DNA of 53,721 bases from Isosphaera sp. GTDB taxonomy: Bacteria; Planctomycetota; Planctomycetia; Gemmatales; Gemmataceae. The stretch lies in assembly GCA_013822345.1 (NCBI GenBank), contig PNKH01000048.1, positions 1 through 53,721 on the forward strand, given 5' to 3'. Shown piece after piece: positions 23,371 through 32,050 of the stretch. Made by a program: the position numbers and the translations under genes. The notes under the pieces are model-generated. The model was not told the origin of the DNA, did no database searches, and worked only from the letters and a program-made list of their open reading frames with translations. Each line of letters starts with the position of its first letter. Positions within the stretch are counted from its first letter, which is position 1.

Positions 23371-25773
23371 TCACTTCCGCCGCTTCTTCTTCCGGTCGCG
23401 GTCGCGGCGGTCCGGGCCGCGCCGCGGCGGGCCGCCGCCGTCGGGGCCCGGGGCCGGGCCGGGGCCGTCCTTCTCGTTGCGGATCTGACGCCGCGACTGC
23501 TCGTCCGCCTGCCGCTGCATCTCCTCCATCCGCTCCCGCACCCGCTCCTTGAGCCGCCCCAGGAACCCCTTCGGCTTGTCCGGCGGCGGCGGGGCCGCGG
23601 CCCCGTTCGCCGACGGCGGCCCCCCCGGCGTCGGGCCGGTCCCGAGCTTCGACACGTCCGGGGTGCCGACCACCCGCCGCTCCACCAGCGCCCAGACGGT
23701 CCCGATGATGAAGTACAGGGCCAGGCCGGCGGCGAACTTGAAGAAGAAGATCGGCATCATGACCATCATCATCTTCATGATCGTCCGCTGCTGCCGGGAC
23801 TGGTCGTCGGTCGCCGGCGGGAGCATCAGGAGCTGCTGGCCGATCATCAGCCCGACCGCCAGCACCGGCAGCACGTTCAGGTACGGCCCCAGGTAGAGGA
23901 TCCCGCCGAGGTTGTCCGGGCTGGAGATGTACGGGATCTTCTCGGTCCACCACAGGGTCATGTCCGGGGCGGAGAGGTTGTCGATCCACAGGAAGTGCTC
24001 GAGCCGGAAGAACACGCTCTCCTGCAGGCAGAAGTACAGCCCCATCATGATCGGCATCTGGGCGAACAGCAGCAGGCACCCGCCGAGCTGGGCCGCCGGG
24101 TTCACCCCGTTCGCCAGCATCAGCTGCATCTTCGCCCGGTTGTACCCGTGGAAGTCGTCCGCGTACTTCTTCTTCAGCTCCTCGAACTGCGGGGCCAGCC
24201 GCTTCTGGATCTCCATCATCCGCAGGTTCATCCGCGTCTGCTTCTTGCTCGGGTACATCAGCACCAGCCGGACGACCAGGGTGAGCACCACGATCGACAG
24301 GGCCCAGTCCGGGACGACGGTGTGGATAGCGGCCAGCAGCCAGTGCATCAGGTTGGTGAACGCGACCACCAGGTCGGTCCAGTAGATCCAGCTGGCGAAC
24401 GACCCGAGCCAGGTCGGGGACTGGTAGTCGGTGACCGTCTTCAGCCCGCACCCGTCCCGGTACCGCTTCACCAGCCCCTCGTCCACCGCCCGGTCGCCCT
24501 CCATCAGCCCGAGCAGGGAGACCTTGGCCGGGCCGTTGTACAGCAGGTACTTGTGCTCCACCCGGTCGCCCGGGGCGAGGTCCAGGATGTCGGACGCGGC
24601 CCGGACGGTCACGTCGTCGAACTGCGGCTGGTTCGGGTCCTGCTTCTTGCCGAACGGCAGCTCGGTGGTCGCCCGGACGTACGCCCACGGTTTCTTCGCC
24701 GACCCCTCGGCGGTGTCGTCGATCGCCACCCCGGAGAAGAAGTACTGGTTCGCCACCCCCATGTACTTGAACGTGTTCCCCGCCCCCTGGACCGCCTCCC
24801 CGCCGCGCTTCGCCGCGACCTCGGCCGCCGTCTCGTACTGCCGCTGGGCGGCCCCCTTACTGTTCTGCCACCCGACCAGGGCGACCCGGTAGGTGGTGGT
24901 GTACCACTCCCCCTCGACCGGCACCCCGCGCGGCCCGGACAGTTGGAGCCGCAGTTGGCCCTTCCCCTTCGCCGCCCCCTCGACCTTCTTCTTCTCGACC
25001 TCGACCTTCAGCCCGACGTGGTAGTCCCGCGGCCCGAGGGTGTACGTCTTGCGGAACTTGACGAAGTACGGGTCGCCGAGTTCGGCCTCGAACACCACCT
25101 CGTGGGTGCCGTTCTCCAGCACCTTCGCGGCCGGGTTCCCGGCCGCGTCCCGGTACCCGTCTGGGACGGCCCACTCGACCTCCGCGAGCCGCGGGTCGGG
25201 GTGCTTGTCGTCGGGGGTCGGGTAGTGGGTGAGGGTGAACGCCGGGTCGGCGAGGGCGGTCCCGGCGGGCACCTTCCCGACCTTCAGGTCGGGGATCGGG
25301 AAGTCGTTCTTCAGGTACCGGAACTGGGGGTCGCCGCGGTCCCGCGGGATGCCCGGGATGAGGTACAGCGGGGTTTTCGGGACCTCCCGCCCGAGGCGGT
25401 CGGCCTCGGCGAACTTCGGCAGGACGACCTGCTGGACCCCGCCCCCCTGGGTGCTGAGCAGCACCCGGTTGTAAAACCCGTCGTCGCCCAGCGCGATGAG
25501 GGTGGGGTCCGGCCGGGGGGTGACCTTCGGGGGCTCCGGCTTCGGGGCGGGCGGGACCGCCTGGGCCGCGACGGCGGCCGCCCCGGCCGCGGCCGACGCG
25601 GCGGCCTTCCGGTCGTCGGCCGCCTTCCTGGCGTCGTCGGGCGTCGGGTCGGACTTCTTCTGCTCCCGCGGCGGCGGCTTCGGGAACCAGTTCTGCTCGG
25701 CGTGGGTGTAGAGGAAGTAGAGTCCGACCGCGATGGCGAGGAAGAAGGTGACGTTCAGGACGTTATTGCGCAT
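23371..25773 (-). CDS. yidC: Membrane protein insertase YidC
   Basis: The 800-residue protein inserts proteins into the cytoplasmic membrane, alone or with Sec. It has an N-terminal membrane helix (NVTFFLAIAVGLYFLY, residues 7-22), an Ala/Pro/Lys-rich linker, a large periplasmic beta domain, and the conserved C-terminal Oxa1 domain with the coiled-coil hairpin (LAPQFEELKKKYADDF) and several membrane segments (for example PIMMGLYFCLQESVFFRLEH). A basic, Gly-rich tail of about 60 residues ends in RRDRDRKKKRRK, typical for ribosome contact. It is longer than the E. coli protein (548), mainly in the periplasmic domain and the tails. The usual neighbours rnpA, rpmH and jag are not present. Confidence 0.95.
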   Translation of the reverse strand: MRNNVLNVTFFLAIAVGLYFLYTHAEQNWFPKPPPREQKKSDPTPDDARKAADDRKAAASAAAGAAAVAAQAVPPAPKPEPPKVTPRPDPTLIALGDDGFYNRVLLSTQGGGVQQVVLPKFAEADRLGREVPKTPLYLIPGIPRDRGDPQFRYLKNDFPIPDLKVGKVPAGTALADPAFTLTHYPTPDDKHPDPRLAEVEWAVPDGYRDAAGNPAAKVLENGTHEVVFEAELGDPYFVKFRKTYTLGPRDYHVGLKVEVEKKKVEGAAKGKGQLRLQLSGPRGVPVEGEWYTTTYRVALVGWQNSKGAAQRQYETAAEVAAKRGGEAVQGAGNTFKYMGVANQYFFSGVAIDDTAEGSAKKPWAYVRATTELPFGKKQDPNQPQFDDVTVRAASDILDLAPGDRVEHKYLLYNGPAKVSLLGLMEGDRAVDEGLVKRYRDGCGLKTVTDYQSPTWLGSFASWIYWTDLVVAFTNLMHWLLAAIHTVVPDWALSIVVLTLVVRLVLMYPSKKQTRMNLRMMEIQKRLAPQFEELKKKYADDFHGYNRAKMQLMLANGVNPAAQLGGCLLLFAQMPIMMGLYFCLQESVFFRLEHFLWIDNLSAPDMTLWWTEKIPYISSPDNLGGILYLGPYLNVLPVLAVGLMIGQQLLMLPPATDDQSRQQRTIMKMMMVMMPIFFFKFAAGLALYFIIGTVWALVERRVVGTPDVSKLGTGPTPGGPPSANGAAAPPPPDKPKGFLGRLKERVRERMEEMQRQADEQSRRQIRNEKDGPGPAPGPDGGGPPRRGPDRRDRDRKKKRRK

Positions 25774-25851
25774 GAGGCGGCCGTGCGGTGCGGGCTGCGG
25801 GCGTCGGGTGGGGGTATCTTACGAGATCGGACGTGCAACAACCGCGCCCGC

Positions 25852-25893
25852 CGCTCGCGGCGTTGCGTCGCCGGCGACGCAACGCCGCGAGGG
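25852..25893. repeat. Loop-free palindrome, CTCGCGGCGTTGCGTCGCC
   Basis: Positions 25854-25872 and 25873-25891 form a perfect 38-base palindrome. It is related to the GCGGCGTTGCG repeats at 9932 and 35321. It lies between the minus-strand phosphoesterase stop and the yidC start, a gap of 145 bases that otherwise shows nothing. Confidence 0.88.
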
Positions 25894-25918
25894 GCGGACG
25901 CGCGAACCGGGGGTGGCT

Positions 25919-26665
25919 TCACCGCCCCTCGCCGAGGCGGTCGCCGAGGAAGTTGTCGAGGTCCGGGATGTCGTAGATCTTGTCCCGGGTCTTCTGCCAG
26001 TCGTACTCGACCCGGCGGAAGGTGATGGTGTCGTTGGCCAGGGTGACGTAGCACGGCCGCCAGTTCCCGTCCCGCGGCTGGCCGACCGAGCCGACGTTGC
26101 ACAGGGTCTTGCGGCCGTCCAGCTTGTACACCTGCTCGGTGTCCTCGGGGCTGAGGAACTGGAGGTTCTCGGTGAACACCCCGGGGACGTGGGTGTGGCC
26201 CTGGAAGCAGTACCGGTCGACGAGGGCGAAGATCCGCTCCATCTTCCGCTGGTTGTACACGTCCTCGGGGAAGACGTACTCGTTGAGCGGGTTGCGGGCG
26301 CTGCCGTGGACGAACAGGTGCCCGTTCTCCCGGTGGCTGCGGGGCCGCTCGGACAGGAACTCCCACCGCTTCTCGCGGGTCTGCCGGCTCTCGGACGCCG
26401 ACTCCAACTGCTGGCGGGTCCAGAAGATGGCCCGCTCGGCCGACTGGTTGAACCCGTCCGGGTCGAACATAGCCCCCTGGTCGTGGTTGCCGAGCAGGAC
26501 GAGCTTGCAGTCCATCACCAGGTCGATGCACTCCCGCGGGTTCGGCCCGTACCCGACGATGTCGCCCAGGCAGTAAATCTCACGGATCCCTTGGGCCCCG
26601 ATGTCGGCCAGGACCGCCTGGAGGGCTTCCAGGTTCCCGTGGATGTCGGAGATGATCGCCTTCAC
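25919..26665 (-). CDS. Metallophosphoesterase (YfcE/MJ0936-like)
   Basis: A 248-residue cytoplasmic phosphoesterase with the metal-binding motifs SDIHGN (residues 6-11), [25 protein letters not shown] and GHTHVP. The motif [11 protein letters not shown] near the C-terminus is typical of the YfcE/MJ0936 group, which are cyclic-nucleotide or general phosphodiesterases. It reads from a GTG at 26665 without a strong ribosome binding site. The upstream gene on the same strand is separated by a 32-bp inverted repeat. Confidence 0.9.
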   Translation of the reverse strand: MKAIISDIHGNLEALQAVLADIGAQGIREIYCLGDIVGYGPNPRECIDLVMDCKLVLLGNHDQGAMFDPDGFNQSAERAIFWTRQQLESASESRQTREKRWEFLSERPRSHRENGHLFVHGSARNPLNEYVFPEDVYNQRKMERIFALVDRYCFQGHTHVPGVFTENLQFLSPEDTEQVYKLDGRKTLCNVGSVGQPRDGNWRPCYVTLANDTITFRRVEYDWQKTRDKIYDIPDLDNFLGDRLGEGR

Positions 26666-26748
26666 ACCGGGGTCTCGCAGCGGGCCGGGCCGGGACGGTC
26701 CTCAACCCCCAACTATATCTGACGAATCCGCCCCGGTAAACAGCGGAA

Positions 26749-26818
26749 CCCGGCGGGCCGGGAGCGTGAGCGACCGGAGGAGGTTACCTCCGGTCGCTCA
26801 CGCTCCCGGCCCGCCGGG
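26749..26818. repeat. 32-bp inverted repeat, GGAGCGTGAGCGAC family
   Basis: Arms at 26749-26780 and 26787-26818 are perfect complements with a six-base loop. The inner GAGCGTGAGCGAC part is shared with elements at 43331-43397 and 50432-50494. It lies after the stop of a DUF1559 gene. Confidence 0.9.
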
Positions 26819-26825
26819 GTCACCG

Positions 26826-27806
26826 TCACCAGTCGGCCCCGAGCGGCACCCCGTCGCCCGGCAGCAGGGCGGCCGTCCAGGTCCCCTGGGAGACGTTCGC
26901 GGACACCAGCCGGACGCTCCCGTCGGCCAGGGCGACGTGCATCCCGGCGGTGTGCCCGGACTGGGCCCGCCAGTTGTCGCACTCGGACACCGGCGGGGCG
27001 GTCTGGAACATCAGGGTGTTGGCGTTCTGGTCCCAGTCGAACCCGAAGTTGTGGTACGTCCACGAGTACAGGGCGATCCGCCCGATCCGGTCGCAGTCCC
27101 GGTACCCCTCCCCGAACAGGACCACGTTCGAGGTCCCGTCCTGCAGGGCGGCGAACTTCGTCGCCTGCCGCCACAGCCCGGTCCCGCGGCCGGCCCAGGC
27201 GTTGAAGTTCGCCAGGTAGTTCGTCGCCCCCCACCCGTTCACCGACACCCCGGTCCGGTTCGACGGGTCCGACCGGCACTGGAGCACCTTGTACGCCACC
27301 GGCCGGACCTCCGGGATCCAGATCCCGTGCGGGGTGTACCCGCTCCCGCCGGTGCTCCCGGTGGAGGTCCGCGAGTGCCCCCCGTTGTACGTGGTGGTGG
27401 TCGTCACCCCGGTCGAGGTCGGCGGGACCACGTAGGTCGGCTCGTTCATCCCGGTCGCGGCGATGTTCGCGGTCGCCAGGTCGTGGACCGACGACTGCTC
27501 GACGTACGGCAGCAGGTGGGCGAACCAGCTGCCGTACAGCAGGGTCCGGTTCGTGGCCGGGGAGCCGGGCCGGGGGTTCGACGGGTTGGCGACCCCGAAG
27601 TACGGCGGGAGCCGCCCGGTCGCCGCGTGGTAGTCGTGGACGGCCGTCGCCAGCTGCCGCAGGTTGTTCTGGCACTGGGTGCGGGCGGCCGACTCCCGCA
27701 CCTTCTGGACGGCCGGGAGGAGTAACCCGATCAGGACCGCGATGATGGCGATCACGACGAGCAGCTCGATGAGCGTGAACGCACGCCTGGTGGCGAGGGG
27801 CGGCAT
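26826..27806 (-). CDS. DUF1559 pseudopilin-like protein
   Basis: A 326-residue DUF1559 protein starting [19 protein letters not shown], with pilin-like processing before Phe. The family core has TQCQNNLRQLATAVHDYH and near the C-terminus HVALADGSVRLVSANV. A Ser/Thr/Gly-rich stretch (TTTTTYNGGHSRTSTGSTGG) in the middle is a flexible surface loop and is not seen in the other copies here. GGAG lies eight bases before the ATG. No lipoprotein gene is adjacent. Confidence 0.88.
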   Translation of the reverse strand: MPPLATRRAFTLIELLVVIAIIAVLIGLLLPAVQKVRESAARTQCQNNLRQLATAVHDYHAATGRLPPYFGVANPSNPRPGSPATNRTLLYGSWFAHLLPYVEQSSVHDLATANIAATGMNEPTYVVPPTSTGVTTTTTYNGGHSRTSTGSTGGSGYTPHGIWIPEVRPVAYKVLQCRSDPSNRTGVSVNGWGATNYLANFNAWAGRGTGLWRQATKFAALQDGTSNVVLFGEGYRDCDRIGRIALYSWTYHNFGFDWDQNANTLMFQTAPPVSECDNWRAQSGHTAGMHVALADGSVRLVSANVSQGTWTAALLPGDGVPLGADW

Positions 27807-27893
27807 GAGTGGCTCCGGCGGGATGAGAAGCAGGCAGGACTGGTAGCCTACCGCGCGACCGACGGCCGCGGCAACCGGAAACCGGAAAGACGG

Positions 27894-28445
27894 TCAAGGC
27901 GTCGGGGGTGTCGGCCGGCGGCGGGCGAACCGGCTGGCCCCGAACACCCCCAGCCCGACGCCGAGGGCGGTTAGCGACCCGTACAGCAGGTACCGGTCGG
28001 TCGGGTCCACGGCCGGCGGCCCCGGGGGCTCCGCGGCCGCCCTTTCGGCCGCCACGTCCGGGGCGTCGCCGACGACCACCAGCTGCCCGGGGGCGTCGAC
28101 CGGCATGTCGGTCACGCTCTTGAAGTGGCGGACCGTCCCGGTCGCCCGCACCACCTTCCGGAAGTAGTGCGCCTCGATGTCCGCGACCCCCGCCCGGCGA
28201 AACGCCTCTTGGGCGTCGGGGGTGAACACCAGCGTGAAGTTCTGGTTGGACCGGAAGTTCTCGTGGGTGTTCAGGAAGACCAGCCCCTCCTTGCGGCTCC
28301 GGCCGGTCGACCGGACGGCCAGTTCGACGGTGACGGTCCGGCCGACGTGGTCGCGGGCCTGGGCGGCCGGGACGACCGGCGGCGGGGCGTCGGCCCGGGC
28401 GGGGCCGGCCAGCACGGCGGCGGCGAGGCCGAGGAGCCGGCGCAT
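27894..28445 (-). CDS. Secreted OB-fold-like protein with C-terminal anchor (paralogue A)
   Basis: A 183-residue protein with a signal peptide (ending ARADA), a single beta-rich domain and a C-terminal membrane helix (LLYGSLTALGVGLGVFGAS) before an Arg/Pro tail. The domain pattern, VGRTVTVELAVRSTGR, GLVFLNTHENFRSNQNFTLV and KVVRATGTVRHFK, is that of an OB fold of the nucleic-acid- or small-ligand-binding type. It is clearly related to the upstream gene and starts three bases after that gene's stop. It should sit in the membrane with the domain on the outside. The function is unknown. Confidence 0.75.
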   Translation of the reverse strand: MRRLLGLAAAVLAGPARADAPPPVVPAAQARDHVGRTVTVELAVRSTGRSRKEGLVFLNTHENFRSNQNFTLVFTPDAQEAFRRAGVADIEAHYFRKVVRATGTVRHFKSVTDMPVDAPGQLVVVGDAPDVAAERAAAEPPGPPAVDPTDRYLLYGSLTALGVGLGVFGASRFARRRPTPPTP

Positions 28446-28448
28446 CGG

Positions 28449-29003
28449 TCACCCCCCGTCCCGGGCGTCCCGCCGCCGGTTCCGCTCCCGCAGGACGTAC
28501 CAGGCGGCGAGCAGGACGAGGCCGGCGGCGACCAGGTAGTACGGCAGGTACGACGGCGGGCGGGGGTCGAAGTCGTCCGGCACCGGGTCCGGCGGGGGCG
28601 GGGCCTCGAGCGGGTCGCGCGGCGGGTTGGGGTTGGTCACCGCCAACTTGTCCGGGCCGGCGCGGACCCCGGGGCCGTTCTTGAACGTCTCGATCCTCCC
28701 GGTCACCCGCACCTGCTTCCCGAGGTAGAACTTCTCCAGCCCCTTCGCCCCGCCGGGGAACCGGCCCGCGTCCGCCGCCTCGATCACGGCCGCGAAGTTC
28801 CCCTCCCACGTCGGGTTCGGGTGCGAGTTCAGGTACAGCCGCCCGTCCTTGGTCTTCGGGCCGGTCGACTTGACGACGAACTCGACCGAATGCGCCTCCC
28901 CGACCTTCCCGACCGCCTCGGCCGGGGTCAGGGCGGGCGGGGGCTGCGCCGCGGCGGCCGCGGCCCCGAGAGCTACCCCGACCGCCCCCCACGTCCGGCG
29001 CAT
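28449..29003 (-). CDS. Secreted OB-fold-like protein with C-terminal anchor (paralogue B)
   Basis: The 184-residue protein has the same design as the gene after it: a signal peptide, an OB-like domain (VGEAHSVEFVVKSTGP, GRLYLNSHPNPTWEGNFAAVI, KQVRVTGRIETFK), a Pro-rich linker and a membrane helix (YLPYYLVAAGLVLLAAWYVL) with a basic tail. The two arose by tandem duplication. The ATG at 29003 has GAGGG upstream and comes seven bases after the stop of the DUF1559 gene, so all belong to one operon. Confidence 0.75.
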   Translation of the reverse strand: MRRTWGAVGVALGAAAAAAQPPPALTPAEAVGKVGEAHSVEFVVKSTGPKTKDGRLYLNSHPNPTWEGNFAAVIEAADAGRFPGGAKGLEKFYLGKQVRVTGRIETFKNGPGVRAGPDKLAVTNPNPPRDPLEAPPPPDPVPDDFDPRPPSYLPYYLVAAGLVLLAAWYVLRERNRRRDARDGG

Positions 29004-29010
29004 GACGCCC

Positions 29011-30114
29011 TCACTCCACCCGGGCCTCGCCCCCGGCCCGGGTGCTCAGGTTCCGCAGCACCTCCGGCGGGGTGCTGTTCGCCAGGAACCGGACGCTCCC
29101 GTCCGCCATGCACACGTTCACCCCGCCGGGGTGCCCGCTCCCGTAGGCCGACAGCCGCAGGTCCTTGAACGCGTAGGTCGTCGCCCCGACCGCCGCGGCC
29201 GGGGTCTGGTAGTTGACCGGGGCGGCGGACGACGCCAGGACGTGCCCGGCCCCCTTGTAGCTGCCGGAGAACGACCACGCCGCCCACATCCGGATGTCGT
29301 ACTCCCGAACTTCGACCGGGATCCGGTCGAAGTTCGGGTCGAAGTGGTACTTCTCCCCGAACAGGATGGTGGTGCTCGTCCCGTCGGTGATCGCGGTCAG
29401 CCGGACCGGCTTCGGCCCCGGGAGTTGGCGGAACACCCCGCCGACGATCTCGAACGACCCGAGGGAGAAGTTGAACTTCTCGGTCACCGTCAGCACCCCG
29501 TCGGCCCTCCCGCCGGCGTCCCACAGCCAGTTCCCGGTCCCCTGGTTCCCGGCGTAGCTGGTCGCCCCGTAGAACCCGTAGAGGGTGGTGTGGCTCCAGT
29601 GCCCGCCGTCCGCCGTCCCACCCGGGGGGAGCGGCAGGACGAACGGGTTCTCCCGCAGCTGGTCCGACGGGCAGACGTACGACTTGATCACGGCGGCGCT
29701 CTCCGAGTTCGGCCGGGGCGGCCCGCCGTTGGTCCCGCTCGTCCCGTCGAGGACCATCAGGAACGGGTCGTCGTACGTCCACCGGGACGCCAGCGCCCCC
29801 TGCTCCATCTGCGGCAGGAGGAACGCGAACGCGCTGTTCCCGCGGTACCGCGCCCCCCGGCTGAACTCCTCGTACCCCGGCGGCAGGGTGCCGCGCTCGG
29901 AGTGGTAGTTGTGGGCCGCGGTCCCGAGCTGCTTGAGGTTGTTCTGGCAGGTGGCCCGGGCCGCCGCCTCCCGCACCTTCTGCACCGCCGGGAGGAGGAG
30001 TCCGACGAGGATGGCGATGATCGCGATGACCACGAGGAGTTCGATCAGGGTGAACCCTGGACCGCGGCGCGGAGCCCGGCGAGGGCGTGCGCCGCGGCGG
30101 CGGGGAGGTCGCAG
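29011..30114 (-). CDS. DUF1559 pseudopilin-like protein lacking a standard start codon
   Basis: From [15 protein letters not shown] at 30057 onward this is a complete DUF1559 protein (about 347 residues from Phe), including [18 protein letters not shown] and [15 protein letters not shown]. In front of the pilin motif there is no in-frame ATG, GTG or TTG near enough to start it: the reading frame runs back inside the 3' end of the Gfo/Idh gene. The nearest possible initiator is a CTG at 30114, which is used here as a provisional start. Either translation begins at a non-standard codon, or the 5' end has been lost when the two genes were joined. The stop of the Gfo/Idh gene (TGA at 30045-30047) lies within the pilin motif codons. 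Confidence 0.72.
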   Translation of the reverse strand: MRPPRRRGARPRRAPRRGPGFTLIELLVVIAIIAILVGLLLPAVQKVREAAARATCQNNLKQLGTAAHNYHSERGTLPPGYEEFSRGARYRGNSAFAFLLPQMEQGALASRWTYDDPFLMVLDGTSGTNGGPPRPNSESAAVIKSYVCPSDQLRENPFVLPLPPGGTADGGHWSHTTLYGFYGATSYAGNQGTGNWLWDAGGRADGVLTVTEKFNFSLGSFEIVGGVFRQLPGPKPVRLTAITDGTSTTILFGEKYHFDPNFDRIPVEVREYDIRMWAAWSFSGSYKGAGHVLASSAAPVNYQTPAAAVGATTYAFKDLRLSAYGSGHPGGVNVCMADGSVRFLANSTPPEVLRNLSTRAGGEARVE

Positions 30115-31112
30115 TCGGCACCGCGGTGGGCGTCGGCGGCGAGTTGCACGGCGGCCGCCCCGGACCAGGCCGCCGGGGGCGCCGGCCCGTCCGCCACCGC
30201 CCGGGCGAACGCCCCGACCGGGTCCGCCTCGCCGGTGTACCTCCGCACCCCATCCCGCGCGTGAACCACCGCCGACCGGCCGTCGCACACCAGCCGCCCG
30301 GCCGACCCCTCGACCACGACCCCGGTCGCGACCCCGTCGGGGAGCGGGCCGGGCACCGACGACTGTTCCAACAGCAGGACCGCCGGCCCGTGGTCGAACG
30401 CGGCGACGGCCGTGTCCGGCAGGGCGGCCGCCGGCCGCGGGGCGGTGTCGAACCCGGCGGTCCGGACGGCCGCCGGCGGGCGGTCGCCGAGCGCCCAGAC
30501 GGCGAGGTCGACGGACCGCACCACCCGCGCCGACCACCCGGCCGAGCCGAACGGGTCGGTGGCGTCGCCGTCGGCCCGCAGGCACACCGCCCGGGCACAC
30601 CGGACCGTGCCGATCGCGCCGGACCGGACGGCGTCGAACGCCTGCCGGAGGGCGGGGTTGGTGCGGTGGGCCGGGGCGAGGTGGACGACCCGGCCGCGGG
30701 CCCGGGCCGCCGCGGTCAGTTCGGCCAGGTCGGCGGCCGCGTACCCGCGGAGGGCGTCGAGGTACACGTCCTTGCCGTGGTCGACGGCGGCGAACGCGTA
30801 CCGGAGCGGCCACGGCCCCGGGACCGACACCGCGACCGCCCGGACGGCGGGGTCGGTGAGGGCCTGCGCCGCGGCCCGCTTCCAGTCCGACCGGCGGGCC
30901 GACGTCCGCCCCACCCGGACGCCGGCGACCACCGGGACCGTCACCCCGGGGTGGCGGGCGAACGCGGCGGCCGTCCGCTCCCCGGGCCGGCCGCGGGCGA
31001 TGACCGCGACCGGCAGCGGCGGCGACGCGCCCCCGCCGGCGGTCGCGGCGGCGCCGGCGCCGACCAGCGCCAGCGACCCGCGGACGAACTCGCGCCGACT
31101 CGGCAGTGACAT
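30045..31112 (-). CDS. Gfo/Idh/MocA-family oxidoreductase with twin-arginine signal
   Basis: A 355-residue protein with an N-terminal [19 protein letters not shown], a twin-arginine-type signal, then an NAD(P)-binding domain ([20 protein letters not shown]) and a Gfo/Idh/MocA-like second domain. The usual glycine motif GxGxxG is weak here and the catalytic region EKP, expected near [12 protein letters not shown], is changed, so catalytic activity is not certain. Exported members of this family are numerous in planctomycetes and are often tied to sugar metabolism. GGGAG lies seven bases before the ATG at 31112. It heads an operon with a DUF1559 gene and two OB-fold-like genes. Confidence 0.82.
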   Translation of the reverse strand: MSLPSRREFVRGSLALVGAGAAATAGGGASPPLPVAVIARGRPGERTAAAFARHPGVTVPVVAGVRVGRTSARRSDWKRAAAQALTDPAVRAVAVSVPGPWPLRYAFAAVDHGKDVYLDALRGYAAADLAELTAAARARGRVVHLAPAHRTNPALRQAFDAVRSGAIGTVRCARAVCLRADGDATDPFGSAGWSARVVRSVDLAVWALGDRPPAAVRTAGFDTAPRPAAALPDTAVAAFDHGPAVLLLEQSSVPGPLPDGVATGVVVEGSAGRLVCDGRSAVVHARDGVRRYTGEADPVGAFARAVADGPAPPAAWSGAAAVQLAADAHRGADCDLPAAAAHALAGLRAAVQGSP

Positions 31113-31298
31113 GGCGTGTCTCCCGGCGTCGCTCCGGCGGGGACGGCCCCCGGACACCCACCATGATTTCCGCCGCCGGTCGGCCGCGGCAACAGTTTTC
31201 CCCCGCCTTCATCGATTCCACACATCGAACGTGCCCGAGCCGATCATTCCCGTCGCCGGCCACTTGCGGCCGGCCGGGGGGCGGTTACCATGTGGGTG

Positions 31299-31334
31299 TT
31301 GCCGGACGAGGCAACCTTTTGCCGGACGAGGCAA
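31299..31334. repeat. Two copies of a 16-base imperfect palindrome
   Basis: TTGCCGGACGAGGCAA occurs at 31299-31314 and again at 31319-31334. Each copy has five-base complementary ends (TTGCC/GGCAA). They lie about 85-120 bases before the GTG at 31417 and look like a pair of operator sites or small hairpins. Confidence 0.6.
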
Positions 31335-31339
31335 AGAGA

Positions 31340-31370
31340 ACGGCCCGGGGTCCGCCCCGGGCCGTCTTCG
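31340..31370 (+). terminator. Strong GC hairpin in the leader of the gene at 31417
   Basis: ACGGCCCGGGG at 31340-31350 pairs with CCCCGGGCCGT at 31355-31365, loop TCCG, then CTTCGTTC. It may end transcription from upstream or act as an attenuator. The same design (GC stem, tail containing TTCGTT or TTCGGTT) is seen at 13345 and 31991. Confidence 0.55.
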
Positions 31371-31416
31371 TTCCCCCGCCCGCGGACGGACCGACAACCC
31401 GCTCGGAGGTCGTGTC

Positions 31417-31815
31417 GTGTGCTACGCCGGCATGCTCGTGGCGGTCCTCGCGCTCGGCCCCGCGGCCGGGACGGCCCCGCCCGGCGGCAAGAAGAAGGAG
31501 TGGGTCGCGGTGGTGCTGACCATCGGCAACGGGAAGGTGACCGAGGCCAAGTCGGTGTCGGACACCCACCTGCACGTGGACCCGAAGGGGCGGGTGCGGC
31601 TCGGGAAGTGGCTCGTGTGGGTCGATCCGGGGGAGTACGCGGCGGCGTGCCTGAAGGACCAGGACTTCGCGCACATCATCGTCGAGCTGGACTTCCCGGA
31701 CGAGACCCCGGCCCCGGTCGTCCTCCGGGTGATCGACCAACTGAAGCGCGGGGTGAAGGACGGCAAGCGGGTCGAGCTGACGATCAGGTACCTCGCCACC
31801 CCCGAGAAGGGGTGA
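31417..31815 (+). CDS. Small secreted protein of unknown function
   Basis: A 132-residue protein with a short hydrophobic N-terminus (MLVAVLALGPAAG) that could be a signal peptide, then an alpha/beta domain of about 105 residues (WVAVVLTIGNGKVTEAKSV, RVIDQLKRGVKDGKRVELTI). The last part recalls the periplasmic domain of ExbD-like proteins, but there is no ExbD membrane segment of the usual kind and the match is only by pattern. GGAGG lies seven bases before the GTG at 31417. The gene stands alone between two repeat regions. Confidence 0.65.
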   Translation: MCYAGMLVAVLALGPAAGTAPPGGKKKEWVAVVLTIGNGKVTEAKSVSDTHLHVDPKGRVRLGKWLVWVDPGEYAAACLKDQDFAHIIVELDFPDETPAPVVLRVIDQLKRGVKDGKRVELTIRYLATPEKG

Positions 31816-31842
31816 TACGCATCCCGGTGGGAACGGCCGGGT

Positions 31843-31952
31843 GCCGGGCGAACCGCGACCGTCAGGGAGCGGGTGTCCCCCGGCCGGCGGGCGCTGCCGG
31901 GTAGCCGGGTGCCCCCCGACACCCGCTCCCTGACGGTCGCGGTTCGCCCGGC
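31843..31952. repeat. 35-bp perfect inverted repeat
   Basis: Arms at 31843-31877 and 31918-31952 (GCCGGGCGAACCGCGACCG...) are perfect complements with a 40-base loop. It follows the stop of the small secreted protein by 27 bases. Confidence 0.9.
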
Positions 31953-31990
31953 GCTGTTCCCCGGGACCCGTATGAGCGGTAACCCCGTGC

Positions 31991-32031
31991 AAACGAGAGC
32001 GGCCGGGGGTCATCCCCGGCCGCTCGTCGTT
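31991..32031. terminator. Bidirectional Rho-independent-type terminator
   Basis: GAGCGGCCGGGG at 31997-32008 pairs with CCCCGGCCGCTC at 32014-32025 with a five-base loop. AAACGA precedes it and TCGTT follows, so both strands have a weak U-run. It lies between convergent genes. Confidence 0.6.
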
Positions 32032-32050
32032 CGGCGGACCCTTCCGCGGG

